Part shown: one piece after another, positions 1 through 5,449 of the stretch
How the letters are laid out: each line of letters begins with the position of its first letter
Position numbering within the stretch: the first letter of the stretch is position 1
The notes under the pieces: generated by a model
Seen by the model: the letters and a program-made list of their open reading frames with translations, nothing else
What the model was told of the DNA's origin: nothing
Databases searched by the model: none
Program-made: the position numbers and the translations under genes
Source: Baffinella frigidus
Taxonomy: Eukaryota > Cryptophyceae > Cryptomonadales > Baffinellaceae
Assembly (NCBI GenBank): GCA_026770585.1
Contig: MU646384.1
Coordinates: forward strand, 7,266 to 17,352
Length of the DNA stretch: 10,087 nucleotides
Direction: 5' to 3'

Positions 1-138
1 TCACCCTCTCACCCTCTCACCCTCTCAACCACCCACCCTCGCACCCCTCACCCTGACCTCTCACCCGCGCACCTTGTCACCTTGTCACCCTCTCACCCTC
101 TTTCACTGACCTCTCACCCGCTCACCCTCTCACCCGGG
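1..138. repeat. CACCCTCT-type minisatellite
   Basis: Imperfect tandem repeat with a core near TCACCCTCTC, about 10 bp, and variants such as CACCTTGTCA and CTGACCTCTCACCCG. One strand is strongly C-rich (CACCC). It starts at the window edge, so its full length is unknown. It resembles the degenerate C-rich satellite found near chromosome ends, but the unit is not a telomeric heptamer. Confidence 0.85.
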
Positions 139-252
139 CAGGTTGCGCAACGAGGGCGCCCTAGTCGAGCAGTGGAACGCTGCGCATCCTGAAGCGAGGC
201 TGCGCTCTGTGGCACTGCACACCCTCCCGATCACGCAGCAGGTTGCGCCTCA

Positions 253-339
253 CCTTCTTTTTTTCTTCCTTTTTTTTTCTTCTTCTTTTTCGTTTCTTTT
301 CTTCTTCTTCTTCTTCTTCTTCTTCTTTCTCTTCTTCTT
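253..339 (+). repeat. Polypyrimidine/CTT microsatellite 1
   Basis: An 87-base run of C and T with a single G at 292. It ends in a clean (CTT)n block around 299-326. It sits inside the first 220-bp unit. Long homopyrimidine tracts can form triplex (H-DNA) and are prone to replication slippage; that is general knowledge and not shown here. Confidence 0.95.
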
Positions 340-472
340 GATCTTCATTACTCTGGAGATGAGTGATCCAAAAGTCTATGAACCTTGAGATGAGGAACGC
401 TGCGCACCCTGAGGCGAGGCTGCGCTCTGTGGCGCTGCACACCCTCCCGATCACGTAGCAGGTTGCGCCTCA

Positions 473-584
473 CCTTCCTTTTTCTTTCTTTCTATTGTTT
501 TCTCCATTTTTTCTTGTTTTCTTCTTCTTCTCCTTTTTCTTTTTTCTTTTTTTCTCTTTCTTCTTCTTCTTCTTCTTCTTCTTC
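473..584 (+). repeat. Polypyrimidine/CTT microsatellite 2
   Basis: The matching tract of the second 220-bp unit, about 112 bases, interrupted by only a few purines near 494-497, 506 and 515. It ends in (CTT)n. It is longer than the first tract and accounts for the 230-bp spacing of the downstream flank against 220 bp for the upstream flank, so length differs between copies mainly in the microsatellite. Confidence 0.93.
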
Positions 585-660
585 GGCGATGAGTGATCTC
601 AAGGTCTATGAGCGTTGGGAAGACCACACCCTTCCGATCACGCGGCAGGCACACCCTCCA

Positions 661-850
661 CATCACTGTTTCCTAGCACAAATACGTGTTATGCACGCCT
701 AGATAAGTGTTCTACTGGCAGACAGACTTCATCCGAGAACATAATTTAATCACATACAACACCCGCATCATCACTGTTTCCTAGCGCAGAGCCTTTAAAC
801 GTGTTACGCCGAAGCCTAAATACGTGTTACCTACTAGAGGACAGACTGGG
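661..850 (+). repeat. Diverged ~110-bp tandem duplication
   Basis: CATCACTGTTTCCTAGC occurs at 661-677 and 769-785. AAATACGTGTTA at 680 recurs as AAACGTGTTA (798) and TAAATACGTGTTAC (817). CTACTGGCAGACAGACT near 712 recurs as CTACTAGAGGACAGACT near 831. Spacing rises from 108 to about 120 bp because of an insertion in the second copy. No coding potential is seen. Confidence 0.75.
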
Positions 851-930
851 ATTCTGGGTCTGTTCTGCATACCCTGCCTATCACGCAGCAGATGGTCCCG
901 GCGTGACCCTTTGAGTCCCTGCGGGAGAGA

Positions 931-977
931 CCTTCATCACTGCCAACACGGCCGCCATGTAATGCATCCCCACCGAG
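931..977 (+). repeat. Dispersed ACACGGCCGCCATGT element, copy 1
   Basis: Contains AACACGGCCGCCATGT followed by AATGCATCCCCACCGAG. Related copies lie in inverted orientation at 5200-5258 and 5391-5449 and in the same orientation at 9148-9187 and 9194-9240. In one frame all copies read close to F-I-x-x-N-T-A-A-M, but this copy stops right after the Met, so it is a DNA repeat or a decayed coding remnant and not a gene. Confidence 0.75.
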
Positions 978-1200
978 ACTTGATAGCTCTTCTCAGCGTA
1001 GAACGCTTCTCAGCGGTCTCATGAATGTCGAGGCAATCGCCGCCGTTGAGCCTTCAGACTGCTTCTCGCCGAGACTTTATATTGTTTCTCAGACGTCTCA
1101 TGTATGCAGAATGCCGGCAGAAGCGCCCAGCGCGAGAGGATTATTCATATAGCACCCGCCATTGAGGCTTTGGACCGCTTCTCGCTGAGACTTTAGAGTG
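974..1200 (+). repeat. Diverged ~117-bp duplication (CTTCTCGCCGAGACTTTA units)
   Basis: CGCCGTTGAG (1041) and CGCCATTGAG (1158) are 117 bp apart. Each is followed by a near match to CTTCTCGCCGAGACTTTA. A third, weaker version starts near 974 (GAGACTTGATAGCTCTTCTC, then CTTCTCAGCG). The GTCTCATGAATG/GTCTCATGTATG pair at 1016 and 1096 shares the family. No product or RNA fold is recognised. Confidence 0.6.
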
Positions 1201-1314
1201 CTTATCTGGCATTCGCGCTGCACACCCTCCCCATCAGCAGGAGGAGCCTGGTCATAACCGGATGGACAGACCGAGATCTCACATGGAAACTTTTTTCCAA
1301 ATTTTACCAATGGG

Positions 1315-1360
1315 TTCAATGAAAATGACTGCAACGATGGTTTCAATGAAAATGACTGCA
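1315..1360 (+). repeat. 19-bp direct repeat pair
   Basis: TTCAATGAAAATGACTGCA occurs at 1315-1333 and again at 1342-1360, identical and 27 bp apart. It lies in a relatively AT-rich patch (1290-1450) unlike the GC-rich flanks. CGACTGCAA follows the second copy, a partial third echo. Confidence 0.85.
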
Positions 1361-1387
1361 CGACTGCAATATTACATGTAAGGACCA

Positions 1388-1559
1388 TTGTGTGCAGTAA
1401 ATTGCATTTCCCAAGTTTTTGAAATTGAAATCGTTTTCACATTAGATTATGGGTCTGTTTTCCTCAGCAACGGGGTTTGCCGAATCAGGAGGCTCTTTTG
1501 TGATTCACAGATGCACCACACGGTGAGTGCCGATGATGAAATCGGGAGTCTCACGTTGT
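1388..1559. other. About 170 bp with no recognisable feature
   Basis: Relatively AT-rich, non-repetitive stretch. An open frame of about 60 codons crosses it on the plus strand, without recognisable motifs or a family match. It may be low-copy sequence caught between repeats. I cannot assign a function. Confidence 0.5.
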
Positions 1560-1850
1560 GTTGGAACCGGACTCCCTAAACAGGTGGGACCGGATACCCC
1601 CCAGGATTTCGTATTGGCCTGCTGACGTTGTGGGTTCAGAACCCTCAACCCTGAACCCTAAACCACGAACCGTAAACCCCACACCTTGTTGGATCTGGAC
1701 ACCCGAAACAGGTGCAGGTGTTGCAGCGGACGCCTCCCACACGGTGTGGGCCCAAAACCTCACACCCTGAACCCTCAACCATGAACTCTACACCATGAAC
1801 CCTGTTGGATCCGGAAACCCTGAACAGGTGGAACTGTTGCAGCGGACGCG
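1560..1850 (+). repeat. Three copies of a ~120-bp unit with telomere-like spacers
   Basis: GTTGGAACCGG (1560), GTTGGATCTGG (1688) and GTTGGATCCGG (1804) each start a segment containing GAAACAGGTG or similar. The last two also share TGTTGCAGCGGACGC. Between them lie degenerate C-rich heptamers of the CCCTGAA/CCCTAAA/CCCTCAA type (about 1638-1680 and 1755-1803). A short hairpin, CCCACACGGTGTGGG, sits at 1736-1750. Spacings are 128 and 116 bp. Open frames on both strands here (NPKPRTVNPTP and similar) are translated telomere-like repeat. Confidence 0.8.
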
Positions 1851-1880
1851 AGTCATGGTCGGCATCAACGGCGGGCAGGT

Positions 1881-1996
1881 CCTCATATATGTATCTAGAA
1901 TGACCACGGACCTTCATATACATATCCAGAATTTCCACGGACCTTCATATACATATCTAGAATTTCCTCGGACCTTCATATATGTATCTCAGAATC
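1881..1996 (+). repeat. 31-bp AT-rich tandem repeat, four copies
   Basis: Copies start at 1881, 1911, 1942 and 1973. Consensus is near CCTTCATATACATATCTAGA followed by ATTTCCACGGA. The two inner copies carry ATACATAT and the two outer copies carry its reverse complement, ATATGTAT, so outer and inner copies could pair. Copy 1 (1881-1918) has a dispersed homologue at 3526-3563, identical at 36 of 38 positions. Confidence 0.92.
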
Positions 1997-2065
1997 AATC
2001 ACGGCGTCTGCATCAGAACCCTCGAGTCCTCTTTTGGTCTCTCACAGAGATCGTCTGCTCGGCAT

Positions 2066-2285
2066 GCCACTTAGCAGCGATCGAGGACCTTTTCACCTTG
2101 AATTCAATGCGAAATTTCGGTTAGGTTCCAGGGCAATGGATAAGATTCTAGTACAAATAGTTTAGATGGACTGTATCCGTGAAGCCTTCGGTGGCTGCTA
2201 AGTGATGTGCAGACCCCGGATATCGAGGGTTCTGTTCGCGGGAAGATAGCAGAAGGGCGCGTTGGTGCCGGTGGCTGCTAAGTGG
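2066..2285. repeat. GCTGCTAAGTG repeat, one inverted and two direct copies
   Basis: CGGTGGCTGCTAAGTG lies at 2189-2204 and again at 2269-2284. The reverse complement, CCACTTAGCAGC, lies at 2067-2078. The inverted pair could form a hairpin with a loop of about 110 bases. GTGGCTGCTGATAAGTG at about 5024-5040, in a MITE-like element, is similar and may be related. Confidence 0.65.
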
Positions 2286-2340
2286 TCAACGGCATCAACG
2301 GTGGCCAGGTGCCTGCCCAGGATCTAAGTTTTATCTTTCT

Positions 2341-2387
2341 GGTTTTGGGTGTAGATTTAGGGTGCAGGTGCGCCTTGGGTTTAGGGG
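2341..2387 (+). repeat. G-rich telomere-like patch
   Basis: Contains GGTTTTGGGTGTAGATTTAG, then GGGTGCAGG and GGGTTTAGGGG. This is degenerate TTTAGGG/TTTTGGG in the G-rich orientation, opposite to the neighbouring C-rich patches, which suggests an inversion or an independent insertion. CGCCTTGG and CCAAGTGCG flank the centre as an imperfect hairpin. Confidence 0.55.
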
Positions 2388-2711
2388 CCAAGTGCGCCTA
2401 CATTAGAACCCTCCCTCGGATTCAAGGTAGATGGCATGATGTTCAACGGTCTCGAGGATCCCTCTCGAGGACCCTTCTTCCTCTTCTGCCTCTTCCCCCG
2501 GGCGCGCTCCGGCGCGTCAATACTTCTAGCCACTTCTGAACCCTATTCTCTCGTCTAAACACTCCCAAACCCTATGCTCGCATACTTCTAAACCCTATGT
2601 CCTCTGGAATCCAAAAACTCAGGTACTTTCTGAAGCTGAACGCTCAAGACTCTGGGATCATAACACCTAACGACTCTCAGATCCTGAACCCTCAACACGG
2701 TGGTTGCAGAT
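2388..2711. other. Gene-free spacer with degenerate CCCTAAA sequence
   Basis: No supported gene. TCTCGAGGA is repeated 13 bp apart near 2450. From about 2538 to 2600, ACCCTATTCTC, AAACCCTATGC and AAACCCTATGT form a sparse C-rich telomere-like series. CCTGAACCCTCAACAC near 2684 continues it. The open frame ending near 2539 shows no domain. Confidence 0.5.
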
Positions 2712-2891
2712 AAATGCGCTGTTCTTCCTGCCATCGGGGGCGACGCTCGCGGCCATATTCGCCATGCGCTGGACCGACCAGAACTTCGGTACTTCCTAAC
2801 CCCGAAGCCTCAAGCCTGAGACCCGAGACCCGAGACCCGGTACCCAAGACCCGGTACCCGAGACCCGTACCCGAAAGTTGAAAGCCGAAAG

Positions 2892-2932
<41 letters not shown>

Positions 2933-3058
2933 TGCGCGGTTCTTTCTACCGGCGGATGCGACGCTCGCGGCCATATTCGCCATGCGCTGGACCGACCAGA
3001 ATTTCGGTACCCCTTAACCCCGAAGCCTCAAGCCCGAGACCCGAGACCCGAGACCCGA
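2712..3058 (+). repeat. 218-bp direct duplication
   Basis: The segment 2712-2838 recurs at 2930-3058, displaced by 218 bp. The most conserved part begins CGACGCTCGCGGCCATATTC (2741 and 2959) and continues unchanged through GGACCGACCAGAA. It then runs into CCCCGAAGCCTCAAGCC and the start of a heptamer array. Array and leader were therefore duplicated as one unit, after which the two arrays changed separately. The two leaders differ mostly near their left ends (2721-2740 against 2939-2958). Confidence 0.92.
2815..2932 (+). repeat. Heptamer array A (CCCGAGA to ACCGAAA)
   Basis: About 17 units of 7 bp with a single one-base slip. It begins with CCCGAGA and CCCGGTA variants, passes through GTTGAAA and GCCGAAA, and ends in five ACCGAAA units. 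The unit has the length and layout of the C-strand telomere heptamer CCCTAAA with T to G and other changes. It belongs to the left copy of the 218-bp duplication. Confidence 0.9.
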
Positions 3059-3270
3059 AACTTGAAAGCCGAACACCGAAAACCGAAAACCGAAAAATGA
3101 AAACCGAAAACCGAGACCCGAGAACCGAGACCCGAGGCCCGAAACCCGGAACCCAAAACCCGACACCCGAAATCAGAAACCTGACACCCGACACCCGACA
3201 CGCGACACCCGAAACCCGAAACTTGAAACCCGAAACCCGAGACCCAAAACCCGAAACCCGAAACCCTGAC
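3033..3270 (+). repeat. Heptamer array B, 34 in-phase units
   Basis: Thirty-four consecutive 7-bp units with no phase slip. Variant order: CCCGAGA, CCCGAAA, ACCGAAA, ACCGAGA, CCCGAAA, CCCAAAA, CCCGACA, CCCGAAA, CCCTGAC. The same variants cluster together, as expected if blocks were copied by slippage or unequal exchange. Reading frames across it (ENRKPKT or SRVSGLG types) are 21-bp translations of the repeat and are not genes. Confidence 0.95.
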
Positions 3271-3365
3271 CTCTATCTAACCTTTGACCCTTACACGCTA
3301 ACCCGTTAACCCTAACCACTTACCCCTCACCCCTTACCTTGAAACCCCCACCCCGAAACCGTGCG
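3271..3365 (+). repeat. Degenerate CCCTAAC/ACCCCTT tail of array B
   Basis: Loses the 7-bp phase and becomes mixed CTAACC, ACCCGTTAACCCTAACC and TACCCCTCACCCC. This looks like decayed telomere-like sequence at the array edge. CCCCGAAACC at the end returns to the array type. Confidence 0.6.
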
Positions 3366-3525
3366 ATGGCAGGGTACGTTTACCACTCGTGGCTGACGCA
3401 CCGAGGCGTCCGGTATCTCCAATACGACGTCACGTCCCAGATCGCTGACCAGGACACACCCGTCGCGTCCCGGAGAGAGGACCAGGTCGATCTTCCCGAG
3501 AGGAGAATGCTATGGCCAGCTTTGG

Positions 3526-3563
3526 CCTCATATACGTATCTAGAATGACCACAGACCTTCATA
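3526..3563 (+). repeat. Dispersed copy of the 31-bp element
   Basis: Contains ATACGTATCTAGAATGACCA and matches 1881-1918 at 36 of 38 bases, differing at one base in the AT stretch and one in CACAGA/CACGGA. It stands alone here, not in tandem. Surrounding sequence does not resemble the 1.9-kb locus, so the element appears to have been copied or moved as a short piece. Confidence 0.9.
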
Positions 3564-3639
3564 CGGCCCGAAAACGCTCGGGCCAGCATTTGCGCCGCGC
3601 CCCTCCTTGACCGTGGATTCCACCGCACGCGAGAACGAT

Positions 3640-3718
3640 GCGCGGAATGCCTGAAAAAAACTGCCAAAGAAATGCCAAGGAAATTCCTGAACGAAATGGC
3701 TGAAAGGCCATTCCGCGC
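3640..3718. repeat. Inverted repeat with 13-bp arms
   Basis: GCGCGGAATGCCT (3640-3652) pairs with AGGCCATTCCGCGC (3705-3718), with one extra C in the right arm. The loop is an A-rich segment in which AATGCC and GAAAT recur at roughly 11-bp steps. The total size of about 80 bp fits a small foldback sequence. Confidence 0.7.
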
Positions 3719-3977
3719 GTGTGTTGCAGGGGAACGGGGGAGGCGAGCTGCGGAACATGGAGTGGTTGACGCCGGCACAGTACGTTCCCCTGCCTTGCCC
3801 TTCCTCTCCTCTGTCAGGAGAGCCGTTCAGGACAGCTTTCGAGCCTTGGGGATATTTCAGGGACTTGTGCATATGCATGGAACTTGGCATGCTGGAATAA
3901 TTCTGGAACCAATCTCCTGGAATCGGGCTGGAATCTAGCGGAGAGTCTCACTTGAAAGATGCGGAGCGAGACTGGTC

Positions 3978-4028
3978 CTACACCCTAAACCTTAACCCTT
4001 AAACCCTAAATCCCGATCCCGAAACCCG
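3978..4028 (+). repeat. Interstitial CCCTAAA telomere-like patch
   Basis: Contains ACACCCTAAACCTTAACCCT, then TAAACCCTAAATCCCGATCC and CGAAACCC. It is the closest match in the left half to canonical C-strand (CCCTAAA)n, at about seven degenerate units. It directly precedes the 126-bp tandem duplication. Confidence 0.85.
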
Positions 4029-4068
4029 TCGTCAGGTACTCAGACGAGTGGAAAGGAAGCATGCGGCC

Positions 4069-4320
4069 AATCCGGGACGCAGACATCGAAATGCCTCCTT
4101 CTGAATTCTCTGCGTTCGTCAGCGAGGTAACCCACCTCTACAGGGGTACCTCGCTCACAAGGCCCCAAAGGACCACCGTATGGATAGATACGCCGATCCG
4201 GGATGCAGACATCGAAATGCCTCCTTCTGAATTCTCTGCGTTCGTCAGCGAGGTAACCCACCACCTTTATAGGGGCGCCTCGCTCATAAGGAGCCTCTCT
4301 ACCCCCCAGGACAACCGTAG
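4069..4320 (+). repeat. 126-bp tandem duplication
   Basis: 4069-4134 recurs at 4195-4260 with only two differences in 66 bases, so it is recent. A shared run is GCAGACATCGAAATGCCTCC. The period is 42 codons exactly, so an open frame passes through both copies, but the frame matches nothing I know and ends in a MITE-like element. Both copies continue into the same terminal sequence (CAGGGGTACCTCGCTCA or similar); the second carries a fuller version of that element. Confidence 0.93.
4121..4162. mobile_element. Head-to-head TIR junction / truncated MITE-like copy
   Basis: AGCGAGGTAACCC (4121-4133) is followed within 10 bp by its near reverse complement in CTACAGGGGTACCTCGCTCA (4138-4157). This is a right terminal inverted repeat against a left one, as expected where two copies of a small inverted-repeat element abut. 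Only the left end plus GGACCACCGTATGGATAGAT follows, so the second element is truncated. The same junction recurs 126 bp on, at 4247-4290. Confidence 0.7.
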
Positions 4321-4386
4321 GGATAGATAGGCTTACTGAAGGGTCCTAGGGGGTGGCGCCACCTAGTGAGCGAGGTAACCCTGCAG
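4266..4386 (+). mobile_element. MITE-like element with ~25-bp terminal inverted repeats
   Basis: The left end, ATAGGGGCGCCTCGCTCATA (4269-4288), matches the reverse complement of the right end, TAGTGAGCGAGGTAACCCTG (4364-4383), including an exact CCTCGCTCA/TGAGCGAGG core. The inside holds a C6 run (4302-4307), then GGACAACCGTAGGGATAGAT and AGGGTCCTAGGGGG, then a perfect 12-bp palindrome GGTGGCGCCACC (4352-4363). It is about 120 bp and encodes nothing, fitting a non-autonomous MITE. No clear target-site duplication was found. Confidence 0.75.
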
Positions 4387-4387
4387 C

Positions 4388-4556
4388 CACGGACCTGCTC
4401 TGGACAAGTCTTTTTGGTCTCACTATTTTGATGAGCCCGGGCCTGTGTTCGAATTCGTACCACACACCCTGACTGTCAACTTGAGAATAGTTGGTCAGTC
4501 CGAGTGAGGCAGCGCTAGGTAACCAACCGCCCTGATTGAGCCACCGAGATGGTACC
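4388..4556. other. Gene-free single-copy-like spacer
   Basis: About 170 bp between two inverted-repeat elements, with no internal repeat I can see. GTGTTCGAATTCG near 4448 vaguely recalls a tRNA B box, but no T-arm stem forms. Confidence 0.4.
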
Positions 4557-4561
4557 AACGA

Positions 4562-4716
4562 GGGATCCCATTCGGACGAGTATTTATGATACAAAAACGC
4601 ACAGGTAACGAAATTTACTACACAAATGCTTTTATAACCACTAGTATGGTCCATGTGTCCAGTAAATTTTGTTGCCGGTGCGTATTTATCATAAATACTC
4701 GCCGCGATTGGATCCC
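4562..4716. mobile_element. 155-bp foldback element with ~58-bp arms
   Basis: The left arm, 4562-4620, begins GGGATCC and contains GAGTATTTATGAT, CGCACAGGTAAC and AAATTTACT. The right arm, 4661-4716, is its reverse complement at about 80-85% of positions, with 10/10 identity over GAGTATTTAT. The spacer of about 40 bases can continue the stem weakly (ACCACTAGTATGGT). Nearly the whole element could fold into one hairpin. There is no coding capacity. It is unrelated to the CCTCGCTCA family and fits a foldback/MITE-type sequence. Confidence 0.88.
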
Positions 4717-4743
4717 CTAAATACTCGCCGCGATTAGATCCCC
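4692..4743 (+). repeat. 26-bp tandem pair at the foldback edge
   Basis: TAAATACTCGCCGCGATTGG followed by ATCCCC (4692-4717) is repeated at 4718-4743 with one G/A change. The first unit is the outer end of the right foldback arm, so the element's terminus has been duplicated on one side only. Confidence 0.93.
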
Positions 4744-4910
4744 GCGCGGTTCAGTCAATTGCCCTTGGTGCGTGGATCGCCACTGCATGAGAACCTCGAC
4801 CACAAGGAGGCGCACTCCCCCAGGACCCTACAGCATTCCTGTACCGATAGCCCTACGGTGGTCTTAGGGGTTGGTGCGGTGAGGTTCGAACTCTGGATCT
4901 CCAGCTCACG
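4744..4910. other. Gene-free spacer with palindromic GGTTCGAAC
   Basis: Contains CCCCCAGGACCCTACAG and CCCTACGGTGGTCTTAGGGG, which resemble the inside of the CCTCGCTCA element in reverse and may be a decayed copy. GAGGTTCGAACTC at 4880-4892 matches most of a Pol III B box but cannot form a T-arm with its flanks. No RNA gene is called. Confidence 0.45.
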
Positions 4911-5056
4911 GGGTATCTCCCTGGTACGTTATGCCAAGGGGGCAACCATCCGTAGAGATGTGCCGCCCCCCCCCCCCCCCCGCTAGGACCTGAGATAGGC
5001 CTATTGTAGGGTCCTAAGAGGTTGTGGCTGCTGATAAGTGAGGTGCCCCTGTAGGG
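4911..5056 (+). mobile_element. MITE-like element copy with C16 run
   Basis: The right end, GATAAGTGAGGTGCCCCTGT (5033-5052), is the reverse complement of the family left end. The left end, CACGGGGTATCTCCCTGGTA, is diverged. A run of 16 C lies at 4966-4981, in the position of the C6 run of the 4266-4386 copy, followed by the shared GATAGGCCTATTGTAGGGTC and CTAAGAGG. Open frames reading PPPPPP or GGGGG come from this run. Confidence 0.65.
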
Positions 5057-5062
5057 CGGGTG

Positions 5063-5199
5063 CATTCGAGACCCCTTTGACTGTGAGGATAGAGTCAGTC
5101 TCCTTGCCCGAGGCGGGCCGTTCCTAGGACCCGGTCCTCAAACCGACTGATTGTCGAGATACCCCTGAGTGATGATCGAGACCCCTGTAGTGACTCGGT
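5063..5199 (+). repeat. TCGAGACCCCTGTAGTGAC-type short repeats
   Basis: Related 18-20-bp segments occur at 5065-5083, 5154-5173 and 5176-5194, with a fourth at 5363-5380. The consensus is near TCGAGACCCCTGTAGTGAC. Between the first two lies a small hairpin, CGGTCCTCAAACCG (5132-5145). Confidence 0.6.
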
Positions 5200-5261
5200 G
5201 GGGATGCATACATGGCGACCGTGTTGGTAGTAACAAAAGTTTCTCACTCACTGATATTGCA

Positions 5262-5306
5262 GCGGCCCTAGGACCAGGCCTACTGTAGGACCCTAGGGCA
5301 GTGCGT
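5262..5306 (+). repeat. Internal segment of the MITE-like family
   Basis: GGCCCTAGGACCAGGCCTAC then TGTAGGACCCTAGGGCAGTG matches the inside of the CCTCGCTCA elements (compare 4998-5022 and 6018-6048). The terminal repeats are absent, so this is a fragment. It can also self-pair (CCCTAGGACC/GGACCCTAGGG). Confidence 0.6.
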
Positions 5307-5375
5307 GTCCATATTCGCGACTCACCCCTGTTCTGACTTTGCAACGGCAGCAGGCGGTCTCGTCGAGACACCCCG

Positions 5376-5389
5376 AAGTCATATGACTT
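5376..5389. repeat. Perfect 14-bp palindrome AAGTCATATGACTT
   Basis: Perfectly self-complementary. It lies at the left edge of the second 191-bp copy and is absent from the first copy, where the aligned sequence differs. It could be a factor-binding site or chance. Confidence 0.6.
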
Positions 5390-5449
5390 TGGGGGAGCAT
5401 ACATGGCGGCCGTGTTGGTAGCAATGAAGGGATCTCTGTCACTGATATT

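Larger units (their letters stand above)
140..660. repeat. 220-bp tandem unit, about 2.3 copies
   Basis: Unit 1 begins near 171 and unit 2 near 391. GGAACGCTGCGCA and the following segment to CTCACCTT recur exactly 220 bp apart (174/394, 241/461). Each unit is a GC-rich left part of about 80 bp, a CTT/T polypyrimidine tract, and a right part containing GATGAGTGATC then AAGTCTATGA (358 and 588). The third copy, from 588, lacks the central GAGGCGAGGCTGCGC segment and keeps only CTTCCGATCACGCGGCAGG. GCAGGTTGCGC at 138-148 suggests a further truncated unit to the left. The short reading frames here are translated repeat, including a poly-Phe/Ser frame. Confidence 0.9.
215..1241 (+). repeat. Dispersed 28-bp motif, five copies
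   Basis: A motif near CTGCACACCCTCCCGATCAC followed by GCAGCAGG appears at 215-242, 435-462, 624-649 (decayed), 865-891 (GCATACCCTGCCTATCACGC) and 1218-1241 (with CCCATCAGCAGG). The first three belong to the 220-bp units. The last two lie in otherwise different sequence, so this piece is dispersed as well as tandem. No function is apparent. Confidence 0.75.
1861..2310 (+). repeat. 20-bp direct repeat GGCATCAACGG-type
   Basis: GGCATCAACGGCGGGCAGGT at 1861-1880 recurs as GGCATCAACGGTGGCCAGGT at 2291-2310, 18 of 20 identical. The first copy abuts the 31-bp tandem; the second abuts the GCTGCTAAGTGG repeat. This suggests a mosaic in which short modules have been reshuffled. Confidence 0.75.
3366..3975. 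other. Lower-repeat 600-bp stretch without a recognised gene
   Basis: Apart from the dispersed 38-bp element at 3526-3563 and an inverted repeat at 3640-3718, this is mostly non-repetitive. Open frames cross it on both strands: plus strand 3672-3938, with a charged KFLNEMAERPFR stretch, and minus strand 3540-3890. I recognise neither, and no splice structure, start context or domain favours one. CTGGAATNNNNC-like units recur between 3889 and 3936. It could hold an exon or pseudogene fragment; that is a guess. Confidence 0.35.
5200..5449 (-). repeat. 191-bp-period duplication carrying the GGCCGCC element
   Basis: 5200-5258 and 5391-5449 match at a displacement of exactly 191 bp: GCATACATGGCG at 5206/5397 and CACTGATATT at 5249/5440. 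Both carry CATGGCGRCCGTGTTGGTAG, the reverse complement of the dispersed GGCCGCCATG element. A partial CCTAGG-type segment sits between them (5262-5306). Confidence 0.88.

Noticed and set aside
143-388. Poly-Phe 'membrane' protein with a long hydrophobic run
   Set aside because: The hydrophobic segment is the CTT/T microsatellite; its complement gives poly-Glu/Lys in the opposite frame.
2878-3309. 143-codon open frame rich in ENRKPKT/TRNPKPE
   Set aside because: It is the translation of the 7-bp array (21-bp period) and begins and ends with that array.
4872-4910. tRNA or tRNA-derived SINE suggested by GGTTCGAACTC
   Set aside because: The five bases on each side of the TTCGAAC loop do not pair, no acceptor or anticodon arm is visible, and no convincing A box lies upstream.
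4853-5065. Conserved-looking peptide YRGTSLI...LGPYNRPISGP on the minus strand
   Set aside because: It is the translated terminus and inside of the MITE-like element. Similar peptides (YRGTSLTR, YRGASLIR, RGISLVR) arise from the element's ends on the plus strand at 4138, 4266 and 4911, so it is a DNA repeat and not a protein family.
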